From Ignavibacteriales bacterium (lineage in GTDB: Bacteria; Bacteroidota; Ignavibacteria; Ignavibacteriales; Ignavibacteriaceae): a stretch of DNA of 64,000 nt. The stretch is taken from contig JADJMD010000013.1 in the NCBI GenBank assembly GCA_016709765.1, forward strand, positions 868,001 through 932,000. Direction: 5' to 3'. How positions within the stretch are numbered: position 1 is the first letter of the stretch; the number at the start of each line of letters is the position of its first letter. The notes under the pieces were generated by a model that was given only the letters and a program-made list of their open reading frames with translations, searched no databases and was not told where the DNA came from. The position numbers and the translations under genes are program-made. Shown in pieces: positions 18,336 through 26,408 of the stretch.

Positions 18336-18959
18336 TTAATGTATATGGCAAAGCAAGTAAATGTTTTGAGAAATATATTCATCATCCAATATGGGTTTAA
18401 TTATTTTATATCGCATATCGATATCCAATGTATTGCTAACTTTGTATGAAAATCCCGCATCAAAACTTAATGGAAATGTAATATCTATTTCCTTGTAATC
18501 AAGTAAATACATATAATCTACTGGAACATCGTTTGCACGCCTGCTTTCAACATCTCTTGAACCGCCGCCAATTCCAGAACCAAAATAGAAGTGTGGGGAA
18601 TCTTTACCAAATACATTCTTGAATTTTATTTGAAACAAGAATTCTAATGATGTGTAAGAAAATTCGTGATCAATTTTAGAGTAGCCAATTAAATCGCCAT
18701 AGTAAGCTGGGTATCGATATTCCCTTGTATCGATAGTACGAACATGATTGATTGATAATTCTAACTCATATTTAACATTTTTAATTTCGTTATCTATAAG
18801 GTTCTCATAAGTAAATCCAATTATAAACCCTGGGTAAGAATAGTTTTTTCCAGAAAATAGCGGTTTGGAAAATTCCGCCCCAGCGAGAAAGCCAAAATTT
18901 TGAGCAGGTGAAGAAATTGTTAAAACGTAAAAACTTAGAAATAATAAATATTTTTTCAT
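18336..18959 (-). CDS. Secreted beta-barrel-like protein
   Basis: 207 residues from ATG 18959, whose ATG overlaps the TGA of the upstream gene (ATGA), indicating translational coupling. Signal peptide about 1-19 (cut after SPA), then a PorT/outer-membrane-like pattern: GFLAGAEFSKPLFSG, PGFIIGFTYE, HFYFGSGIGGGS, FPLSFDAGFSYKVS, DIDMRYKIIKP. Function unknown; probably an 8-stranded barrel in the outer membrane. Confidence 0.7.
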   Translation of the reverse strand: MKKYLLFLSFYVLTISSPAQNFGFLAGAEFSKPLFSGKNYSYPGFIIGFTYENLIDNEIKNVKYELELSINHVRTIDTREYRYPAYYGDLIGYSKIDHEFSYTSLEFLFQIKFKNVFGKDSPHFYFGSGIGGGSRDVESRRANDVPVDYMYLLDYKEIDITFPLSFDAGFSYKVSNTLDIDMRYKIIKPILDDEYISQNIYLLCHIH

Positions 18960-19573
18960 TTTGAAAACCCCTTTTTTTTCATTGATTGTAAAAAAGCATA
19001 GCAAGCATAAGTAAAGAACACAGCCGCAAAAACATCAATTGTGTAGTGAACATGCTGCAGCAAAACCGCTATTGCAACTACTATTGTGCTTATCAAAAAA
19101 ACGATTTTATAAACTTTTTTTTCTGATACAAGAAATAGAATAAATAGAGTTGCTGTGTGTCCGGAAAAGAAAAGATCTTTTGTTAATGTTTGTCCGGTTC
19201 CAAAAAACTCTACTAAAGGATCGTTGAGCATAATCATATTTACCGGCGGATTTAATGGAAGAACGTACATTGCAAAAATTCTTACCACAACCATTAGTGT
19301 GTAAAGTTGAATTGCAAACATCAGTTGTTTCGGATTTTTGATGAATGTTGCGATCGCTACAAAAAGAGAAATGTAAATTAATGCAAAAATTAGCCAGGTT
19401 AAATTGATAGCATTAAAAAGAATTAGAATTGGATCGGGAAAAACAACACCTTGCCGAGCTTCAACAAAATTTAAAAAATTTGCAAGCGATGTTAAAACAA
19501 CAACAAGCAGAATTAGTGTTATACCTAATTCAATTTTGTTATTTTTTGATTCTAGAAATTCTTTCCAGTTCAT
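18956..19573 (-). CDS. PAP2-superfamily membrane protein, sphingomyelin-synthase-like
   Basis: 205 residues with about six TM helices. Motifs DLFFSGHTATLF and HVHYTIDVFAAVFFTY match the PAP2_C / SMS-type phosphatase-transferase signature: two catalytic His and one Asp facing the membrane surface. Members move a phospho-headgroup between lipids or remove lipid phosphates. The product here is unknown; phosphatidate-type hydrolysis is one option, headgroup transfer another. First gene of a three-gene leftward operon with a 4-base overlap to the barrel gene. Confidence 0.8.
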   Translation of the reverse strand: MNWKEFLESKNNKIELGITLILLVVVLTSLANFLNFVEARQGVVFPDPILILFNAINLTWLIFALIYISLFVAIATFIKNPKQLMFAIQLYTLMVVVRIFAMYVLPLNPPVNMIMLNDPLVEFFGTGQTLTKDLFFSGHTATLFILFLVSEKKVYKIVFLISTIVVAIAVLLQHVHYTIDVFAAVFFTYACYAFLQSMKKKGFSK

Positions 19574-19593
19574 ATTCCCCTGAATATAAAATG

Positions 19594-20325
19594 TTAAAAT
19601 TTAATATTGCCTAAAAAGTAGGGAAGCATGCTTCTCCACGTTGGCCAATCGTGTGGTTGGTCGTGCCCCCACAAATCCAGCCAATGTTTCACTCCACGTT
19701 GGTTAAGAATATTTGATAAATGAATAGACGCACCGGGATCTTCAAAAGATCCTTGTCCGCTTGCAATAACAATTCTTCCTTTTCTCATTTTATCAAACAT
19801 AAAATTATCATCCCATCTCGGAAGGTAATCTACTGGCGAATTGAAGTAAACATTATCGTCAAAATATCCCTTGGAATAGCTTTTTAAATCATAGCTTCCA
19901 CTCATAGCTATAGTTCCAGAAAAAATATCGGGACGTCTGAAAAAGTTATTTGCAGCATGAAGCGCACCGAGTGATGCTCCGGTTGTAACTATCGGAACCA
20001 AACCTTTACTATGGTTATGAATAAATGGAACGACTTCTTCAATAATATATCTGTTGTATTGTTGATGACGAATTGCTTTGTGAGCTGGATTCATGCTATT
20101 ATTCAACCAGCTTTCGTTGTTAATACTATTTATAGAAAACGCTTTAAGTTTTCCATCCCGTAAATATCCTCCAATAGAATCTATAAGTTTAAATCTTTCA
20201 TATTCAAGATAATCAGCTCCGGCTGTTGGAAACATTAATAACGCATAGCCATAGTGGCCGTAAATTACTATTTCCATTTCCTTGTTTAGATTTGGACTGT
20301 ACCAGCGGTGAATCTCTCGGCTCAT
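19594..20325 (-). CDS. Putative esterase (alpha/beta hydrolase)
   Basis: 243 residues from ATG 20325 with AGGAG 5 bases upstream. Esterase-D-like fold without signal peptide. The nucleophile elbow is TTGASLGALHA; the acid is probably Asp in GSFEDPGAS; the catalytic His is in LWGHDQPHDWPTW. The Ignavibacteria and other groups carry such short esterases annotated as S-formylglutathione-hydrolase-like or enterochelin-esterase-like; the substrate is open. It lies 20 bases upstream of the PAP2-like gene and may be co-transcribed. Confidence 0.8.
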   Translation of the reverse strand: MSREIHRWYSPNLNKEMEIVIYGHYGYALLMFPTAGADYLEYERFKLIDSIGGYLRDGKLKAFSINSINNESWLNNSMNPAHKAIRHQQYNRYIIEEVVPFIHNHSKGLVPIVTTGASLGALHAANNFFRRPDIFSGTIAMSGSYDLKSYSKGYFDDNVYFNSPVDYLPRWDDNFMFDKMRKGRIVIASGQGSFEDPGASIHLSNILNQRGVKHWLDLWGHDQPHDWPTWRSMLPYFLGNIKF

Positions 20326-20564
20326 CAAAACTCCTAATTGAATGAAATATTTAGTGTGAAAGTAAAGAAATGGATTAAAATTTGAAAATTGTTCGAAAAT
20401 TAAAATTTACTAATTAATTTGAACTGAACTCCTTTTAATCGGATTGAAGAAAATGGTCAATATTTGGTTCAAAAACCACACTTTTAATATAATTATAAAA
20501 TTTTTCTTCCAAATATCACAAAACCCTTGCATTTAAAAATTAGCTTATTATTTTTACAAGTGAA

Positions 20565-20651
20565 ATTAAAATGTACTTGGTAATAAGTCCTCCCCCAAGC
20601 TTATTATCAGTACTCCCCCGATGTTTTACCCCGACATCGGGGACTTTTTTT
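20565..20651 (+). ncRNA. Candidate small RNA with two C-rich loops and own terminator
   Basis: Between two leftward genes the + strand has an orphan strong terminator with no + strand gene before it. Just upstream is another stem, GGTAATAAG (20579-20587) pairing with CTTATTATC (one G-U), whose loop carries TCCTCCCCC. A second run ACTCCCCCG starts the terminator stem. C-rich unpaired segments of this kind pair with Shine-Dalgarno sequences in known regulatory RNAs. The 5' end is a guess and no clear promoter is identified. Confidence 0.4.
20616..20651 (+). terminator. Intrinsic terminator on + strand without an obvious upstream gene
   Basis: CCCCGATGT/ACATCGGGG 9-bp GC-rich stem, 9-base loop, then ACTTTTTTT. 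The nearest genes on both sides are leftward, so this ends either the candidate small RNA or read-through. Confidence 0.85.
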
Positions 20652-20741
20652 ATATGGAGACTTTGCAACAATATATTGACTCCATTTTTTATTTTAACTG
20701 ATTTAAGTTTTACCGTTCTAATTAAATTATGTCACACCTAT

Positions 20742-23700
20742 TCAAAGCTCTTTTACCAGCCCTGAATATTTCCTTTCAATCTTAAATCCAAATCGGTAAA
20801 AATATTCGGGACGGAAAAATCCTGTTGTTACAAATCTTATATTATCAGATTTAATGCGGCTAAATAATTCATTCATCAACCCTTCACTAACGCCTTTGCG
20901 GCGGTAACGGTTAGATACCACTATTTTTTCCATATGCATAGCATCTTCATCGGTTTGATAATAAAAAGCTCCGCCAATAATAAAACCTCTATCAGAAACA
21001 GCCACAAGAAATTGATGTTCCGGTTTAAAGTTTACATTCAGATTGGCTTCAAGATATAGCTGATGAAGTCTAGAAATTTCTTTAGGATTTATTGGGTTTC
21101 TTATTGTAAAAAGGTTTCCATCATCATCCTGCAACTGCACAACAAGATTTGGTTGTGAGGTAATTTCAGATTTTATACTAAGAAATGCTGCAGTATCTGA
21201 TGGCTTTAAATGAGGATAACCCAAACGAGTTATAAAGTAATTTTCCTTTTCATCAAGCTCAAACTCAAAATGTAATGCATTTATAAGCTTTAATGATTCC
21301 TCTTTAGTTATTTTGCGATGCCTTTGTTTTCTTACAAGTTCACGCAAAACATCTTTAAATCTTTGGGGTGAATTGTAAAATACAGTTTCAAGAAAAAACC
21401 TTGTACGTGCTGCGGGGTAATGCTCTTCAAGATCAAACAACCTGTAAGTTTCATAAAGCTCGTAAATCATTTCTGCTTGTGCTGATAGAGAGGCACTTTT
21501 ATTTAGGTGATACCAGCGATGAAATCGTTTTACAGAAAAGTATAATTGTTTGGGTAAGTAACCGTTGTTTTTAATATTACGAATAAAAGAATCAATCCTG
21601 TTAACTATTTCTTGTTTATTTTCTTCATTAGAATTTGCAAGCTCTTTTCTAAACCTGTTAACCAGGCTAATTCCACTATCAGTTCCTTCAGCTTCAATTA
21701 TTCCAGAAAAAATTGCGTTCCATACGGAAGCTTTTTTTATTTCAGGATATTTATCTTCCGTTTGCTTTACAAAACTTTCATAGAAGTTCATAACAAAAGC
21801 AAGTGTCGATTCTGTATTTCTTCTTTTAGAAAAGGATGTGATTATACAACCGGTTTGATAATCGTGAGGCGATATAATTAATTCATCCGGAGTTGTATCA
21901 GTAAGTTCCATTTTCATATCAGATAATTTCCAAAACTTTACATAAGCCGATGCAGCATTCCAAACAAAAAACTTCCAGAGATTACGCAATTTTTCAAAAT
22001 TCGATTCCTCATTCCGTCTATATTCACGACGTAAAAACCTCTCCACAGATTCATCACCAACAAATTCTTCTGTCCATAATTTTTCATCCTCCCAAAGACC
22101 ACCGAGTTTTGCGGCAAGTTTCTCCCCCTTTACTTCAGTACCTGCAATTACTTTCCATTTGATTTCCTCTTCTATTATTTCAGAAGGTTCTTTGTGATTA
22201 AGATGTATTGCAAGATCAAATCCACCTTGAAATCTTGTTTGAACTGTTACGCGAAAAATTGATCTGTTTTCAGTCTCTGAATACTTGCTTATCCAAACAC
22301 CTGAAGGTAATATATTGTTTAAGGAAATCAATACATTTCCGGTAAAAAGAAAAACAGCCTCTCTGATAATTTGTCTTTCGCTAATTGCTTTACTTAGTAT
22401 CACTTGATCCGCTTCCGGAATTGCTTGATCGAAAATTAAAACATCTTCCCAACGATATTCTTCGCCTGTTTCGGGATCAATAGCTACCCGCTGATTTTGA
22501 CCAAGCCATTCTGTGAATTGATTTCTTATCTCTAAACGGGACTTTACCGCAACTTCTTTAATTTCTTTTGTGGTTCCATAAAGTTCATATTGTAAAAAGA
22601 ATCGCCTTATTTTTTCATAGCTAGTTGGATGATTAACACCGTAACTAACTAATAATTCAAAAAGTTTTGGTATAGATGTTTTGCTAAAATTTATTTTGGA
22701 TGTACTGTGGGATATCAAATTTTCTATTACTAATTCAATTTCTTTTAAGTTTTCATCGCCGCGACTAATGTTATCGATAGCATCAATTATTTCGTTGTTA
22801 ATAAAGTTGCAATCAAAATCTGAGTATAATTCTAATAGAAATCTAAAGTTATCCTTCCGTAGAGTTTGAAAGGCAGCTAGAAACATTTTTCGTCGTATCG
22901 ATAATTCATCAATCAGTTTTGGTCTAAAACTGATTTCAACAGCAAGCTTGTAATGTGTTGTTTTTGCGTCTTTAAGTATTTCGGAAAAATACTTGATGGC
23001 CTTTTCATTATCATCAATTGATTCTGACTGAAGCATCACGGCAGCAAAATGTAAGCCCAATATCGATATCTCTTTAGCGCTTAGTATTTCTACAAAATTA
23101 TTTCGTATTTGATCATTATTTTTCACCAGCGTAATTCGCTCAACAAACTCAATATCTTTTTCAGCTTCTGTTTTTCTGTACCATCTAAAAATTCCTTGTC
23201 CCGTAAAATCAACAAGCTCAACATTTCCGATCCAGTAAAATGGATTTGTTAAAATATCCTGCAAATCAATTTGCCTTGTGTTAATGCGGTAAGAATAATT
23301 TCCTACTTGGATAATATTTTCTTCTTCATCAAGGGTTTTAATCTTTAATGATGAGTTAAGTTTTGGAATTGATAATACGTCATTTCGCAAAAAAACATCT
23401 CGACTTAAAGCACCTTTTTCTCGCAAGAACCAATTGGGAATTTTGACCTCATACTTACCCAGTCCTAGCGAAAGATGATCCTTCTGATACATCGATTGAA
23501 TCAGTTCTTCAAAATTCTTTTCTATTGCTCTACGCTTGTACGTCCCTTTGGGAGTAAGTTCCTGATATTCATCACTAAATGCACGATTGATAATTTTAAA
23601 ATCCAGTATGCGCTCAAAAGGTGCAAGAAAATTATTTACACTTACTATGACAGTGGAAAAATATTCCTGCCTCTGTTGCTCATCCATTGATTTTAAGGGG

Positions 23701-25523
23701 GATTTTTCTGATTCAATATCGGGAAAAATTAGAACAGTATTAAACGGTCGATGATCACCTGCAAGAAAAACTTGCTTAACAAATTCAAAATCTCGAAACA
23801 GATTCTCAATTTTTTGCGGCGCTATTGTTTCTCCTTTTACATTTTTATAAATCTCTTTTTTACGATCAATGATTTCAATAAAGCCATCCTTATCCATTCT
23901 CATAACATCGCCTGTTGCAAGCCAGCCATCGTCATCAAAAGTTTCATCAAGTTTTTGATTGTAATAGTTTAACATCACGTATGGACCACGAATTAAAATT
24001 TCTCCATCATCACCAAGCCTAATTTCTATTCCTGGCAAAGCTTTACCCAGCGAGTTCTCCCGATATTGAAATGGCGGTGTCATCGTAATTCCACCAGTTG
24101 CTTCGGTCATACCAAATCCGCTCATCAACTCGACTCCATAGCGCTGAAAAAATTTAAAAACATCCGGTGGCAAAAAACCGGCAGCAGATAGTCCCCATTT
24201 AAGGTTGCCTCCAGTTGCACTTACAATAGCACTGTTTATTTTTTCATCCTCATCAACTTCAACATCAATTCTAGTTGTTATGTATTCATAAAGTTGAATC
24301 CATTTTTTAGGTATAGAAATAAAAATACTTGGTTTAACTAGCCGCATATTATCAATCATTGTTTCCACAGATGGATTTTCCATAAAACAATATTCTGCAC
24401 CCCAAAATATTGCTCCCGTCATTTCAAGCCATCGGCCAAACGTATGATAAAGCGGTAAAAAAGCGAGATAACGATCTGCGTCGCTTATACCTGGAATTGC
24501 CAATGCGCGGCAGAATCTTTTATAAACAATGTTAGTGTGAGAAAACATTATTCCTTTTGGTTCGCCTGTTGTTCCGGATGTATACATTAATGTTGCAAGA
24601 GAATCTGGGCTTATTTTAACATCAGATTTTGTTTTCTGTTCGATTGATAGTGCTTTAAATTCATCAAAGCTGATCACCCAATCTTCCGCCGCATTTCCTT
24701 TTAGCAAAACAACTGTTTTGAGGTGTTGAGTTTCTTTTTTTATCGATCTGATTTTTGCAAGTTGTTTTTCATCATCGGCAAAAAGTATTGGTGCTTTTGT
24801 TTGATTTAAAATAAATGAGATATGCTCTGATACAGAGTTTGCAGGGATCATAGCGTTTACAATTCCAGAAGTTAAACAAGCAAGATCCAGCAGAACCATT
24901 TCTAAACTGTTTTCTAAAAGAAATGCAACAATTTCGTTTTTAGCTTCAATTTCAAAAAGTATTTGATTTATCGATGAACGATAAGTTGATACAATCTCAG
25001 ATGTCTTTTGCCAGCTAAAATCAATGGTGTAATCATCTTTTATAATCCTAAAAAGATTTTTCTTCTTATACTGGTTAACGCGTTGGTTAAACAATACATC
25101 AAAAGTATAATTACTGTTAACTATTAGCGCATGAATTAAATTATCCCATCTTCGCTCATCATATATCTTTTGAAGAAACGATGAGTTACGAAATAAGTTT
25201 AGATAGTTATGGATGATTGAAACAATTTTTCCATCACTTTGATTTGAGTTCGAGACAAGATACTCCCCAAAAGAATAGAATAATTCCTTCTCCATGTTTT
25301 CCATAAACGGATTTGCAAGTTCACTATTTATTAAACCATTAAAAATATTTTGCCAATTTTCAGTTTCAACATCCGATGTAAAGTGTTTATCACTTACCGC
25401 TCTACTTAATTCAATTCTAAGATTTATTAATAGATCATCAATCTCACTTTGTTCTAAAGCGGCTTTGCCTGCAAGTAGTTTGTCATTTAATTCAGTTAAT
25501 GATGTGTTGGATTGCGTGTTCAT
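20742..25523 (-). CDS. Multidomain AMP-forming acyl-CoA-ligase-like / unknown middle / GNAT acetyltransferase fusion
   Basis: 1593 residues. After a helical N-terminus (1-150) comes a full adenylate-forming ligase (about 150-690): P-loop TSGTTGEPKG at ~314, PLYHTFGRW, GFGMTEATGG, GWLATGD (Asp ~539) and DRKKEIYK..GE hinge. Residues ~690-1430 match nothing I recognise. They include a helical-repeat part, then WEDVLIFDQAIPEADQ, FQGGFDLAIHLN, WTEEFVGDESV and SPHDYQTGCI, which faintly recall kinase/aminoglycoside-phosphotransferase order. A C-terminal GNAT domain (about 1440-1593) has the acetyl-CoA loop RYRRKGVSEG. Likely activates a carboxylate and acylates an amine or protein lysine; inference. 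No frameshift is visible and it is monocistronic. Confidence 0.85.
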   Translation of the reverse strand: MNTQSNTSLTELNDKLLAGKAALEQSEIDDLLINLRIELSRAVSDKHFTSDVETENWQNIFNGLINSELANPFMENMEKELFYSFGEYLVSNSNQSDGKIVSIIHNYLNLFRNSSFLQKIYDERRWDNLIHALIVNSNYTFDVLFNQRVNQYKKKNLFRIIKDDYTIDFSWQKTSEIVSTYRSSINQILFEIEAKNEIVAFLLENSLEMVLLDLACLTSGIVNAMIPANSVSEHISFILNQTKAPILFADDEKQLAKIRSIKKETQHLKTVVLLKGNAAEDWVISFDEFKALSIEQKTKSDVKISPDSLATLMYTSGTTGEPKGIMFSHTNIVYKRFCRALAIPGISDADRYLAFLPLYHTFGRWLEMTGAIFWGAEYCFMENPSVETMIDNMRLVKPSIFISIPKKWIQLYEYITTRIDVEVDEDEKINSAIVSATGGNLKWGLSAAGFLPPDVFKFFQRYGVELMSGFGMTEATGGITMTPPFQYRENSLGKALPGIEIRLGDDGEILIRGPYVMLNYYNQKLDETFDDDGWLATGDVMRMDKDGFIEIIDRKKEIYKNVKGETIAPQKIENLFRDFEFVKQVFLAGDHRPFNTVLIFPDIESEKSPLKSMDEQQRQEYFSTVIVSVNNFLAPFERILDFKIINRAFSDEYQELTPKGTYKRRAIEKNFEELIQSMYQKDHLSLGLGKYEVKIPNWFLREKGALSRDVFLRNDVLSIPKLNSSLKIKTLDEEENIIQVGNYSYRINTRQIDLQDILTNPFYWIGNVELVDFTGQGIFRWYRKTEAEKDIEFVERITLVKNNDQIRNNFVEILSAKEISILGLHFAAVMLQSESIDDNEKAIKYFSEILKDAKTTHYKLAVEISFRPKLIDELSIRRKMFLAAFQTLRKDNFRFLLELYSDFDCNFINNEIIDAIDNISRGDENLKEIELVIENLISHSTSKINFSKTSIPKLFELLVSYGVNHPTSYEKIRRFFLQYELYGTTKEIKEVAVKSRLEIRNQFTEWLGQNQRVAIDPETGEEYRWEDVLIFDQAIPEADQVILSKAISERQIIREAVFLFTGNVLISLNNILPSGVWISKYSETENRSIFRVTVQTRFQGGFDLAIHLNHKEPSEIIEEEIKWKVIAGTEVKGEKLAAKLGGLWEDEKLWTEEFVGDESVERFLRREYRRNEESNFEKLRNLWKFFVWNAASAYVKFWKLSDMKMELTDTTPDELIISPHDYQTGCIITSFSKRRNTESTLAFVMNFYESFVKQTEDKYPEIKKASVWNAIFSGIIEAEGTDSGISLVNRFRKELANSNEENKQEIVNRIDSFIRNIKNNGYLPKQLYFSVKRFHRWYHLNKSASLSAQAEMIYELYETYRLFDLEEHYPAARTRFFLETVFYNSPQRFKDVLRELVRKQRHRKITKEESLKLINALHFEFELDEKENYFITRLGYPHLKPSDTAAFLSIKSEITSQPNLVVQLQDDDGNLFTIRNPINPKEISRLHQLYLEANLNVNFKPEHQFLVAVSDRGFIIGGAFYYQTDEDAMHMEKIVVSNRYRRKGVSEGLMNELFSRIKSDNIRFVTTGFFRPEYFYRFGFKIERKYSGLVKEL

Positions 25524-25659
25524 ATTTTTCTTTTAGTTAAGAGAATGAAAAATTCTTTTTAGGAATATAATAATTTATTGGGCGGATTTGCAGGGAAATT
25601 CTTTATTAAAATTACGTTGCATTGAATAACCTGTTGTTGCGGTAAGCGATGTTTACTAA

Positions 25660-25690
25660 CTAAAAAGGCGAGCATAATAACTCGCCTTAA
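25660..25690 (-). terminator. Intrinsic terminator of the BON-LysM gene
   Basis: AAGGCGAG/CTCGCCTT 8-bp stem with 8-base loop; on the minus strand the 3' side continues TTTTTAG. Confidence 0.85.
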
Positions 25691-25716
25691 TTGATTAATG
25701 TTTTTAGTTATTGTTT

Positions 25717-26109
25717 TTATGGATTTGGAATTTTTAATTTTTGTCCAACTTTAATCATATCAGGATTTGTAAGTTGATCTTTATTTGCATTAAATATATT
25801 CATGTATTTGTTAGCATCTTTGAAATAATGCTTAGAGATTTTGCTTAGATTTTCACCGCTTTCAACAGTATGAATGTGATAAAAATCTGTATTTAACACT
25901 TTAAGATCTGCGCTAACTTCCGATTGTCCTTCGCCGCCTACTTCTTTTATCTTATCCCATATTTGATTTTTTTCATAAGCTGTATTAGTGGTTCCAGCCA
26001 CTTTCAATTTACCGGCCTCTTCACTAACATTTAAGTTTTGCACTTTAAGCTCCTGAGCCAAAGCCAAAACCGGACTATATTTAACTTGTATTGACATATT
26101 ATTACTCAT
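25717..26109 (-). CDS. BON-LysM protein, Kbp/YgaU-like
   Basis: 130 residues with no signal peptide. An N-terminal BON-like half (about 10-75) is followed by a LysM domain (about 80-129: HTVESGENLSKISKHYF, MIKVGQKLKIP). The same order and length occur in E. coli Kbp (YgaU), a cytoplasmic K+-binding protein, so peptidoglycan binding need not be assumed. It is 16 bases downstream of the dodecin gene on the same strand and has its own terminator; co-transcription is likely. Confidence 0.85.
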   Translation of the reverse strand: MSNNMSIQVKYSPVLALAQELKVQNLNVSEEAGKLKVAGTTNTAYEKNQIWDKIKEVGGEGQSEVSADLKVLNTDFYHIHTVESGENLSKISKHYFKDANKYMNIFNANKDQLTNPDMIKVGQKLKIPNP

Positions 26110-26125
26110 TTTTAATAATTAAAAT

Positions 26126-26341
26126 CTACATCACAGGAAATGCAAGTTTAAGATTAACCTTGTATTGTTTAATCTTTCCATCTTCCACACTTGCTATGTG
26201 TTTTGTTACTTCTAAGCCGGTGATTCCTTTAACCGATTTTGATGCCTTTGACAATGCCTGATTTATAGCATCATCAAAACTTTTTGATGAGATACCTATA
26301 ATCTCAATCACTTTAACTGCACCATCATTAATATGACTCAT
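26126..26341 (-). CDS. Dodecin family flavin-binding protein
   Basis: 71 residues from ATG 26341, preceded by AAAGGAGG 4-5 bases upstream; a longer frame to 26434 runs into the upstream gene and is rejected. The sequence VKVIEIIGISSKSFDDAIN..ASKSVKGITGLEV is typical of dodecins, small proteins forming hollow dodecamers that bind and buffer flavins. The aromatic Trp of archaeal dodecins is absent; His is found near the equivalent strand (VTKHIAS). Pairs with the BON-LysM gene downstream. Confidence 0.88.
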   Translation of the reverse strand: MSHINDGAVKVIEIIGISSKSFDDAINQALSKASKSVKGITGLEVTKHIASVEDGKIKQYKVNLKLAFPVM

Positions 26342-26408
26342 AACGCCTCCTTTATGAATGAAATAGTTTAAAAATTTTAAACAATATAAGAAATTATTTT
26401 TAAAATGC

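Noticed and set aside
20571..20765. Open frame of 64 codons on + strand downstream of the esterase start
   Set aside because: It runs through the terminator hairpin and across the 3' end of the fusion gene, has no ribosome site and low-complexity composition; the RNA reading fits better.
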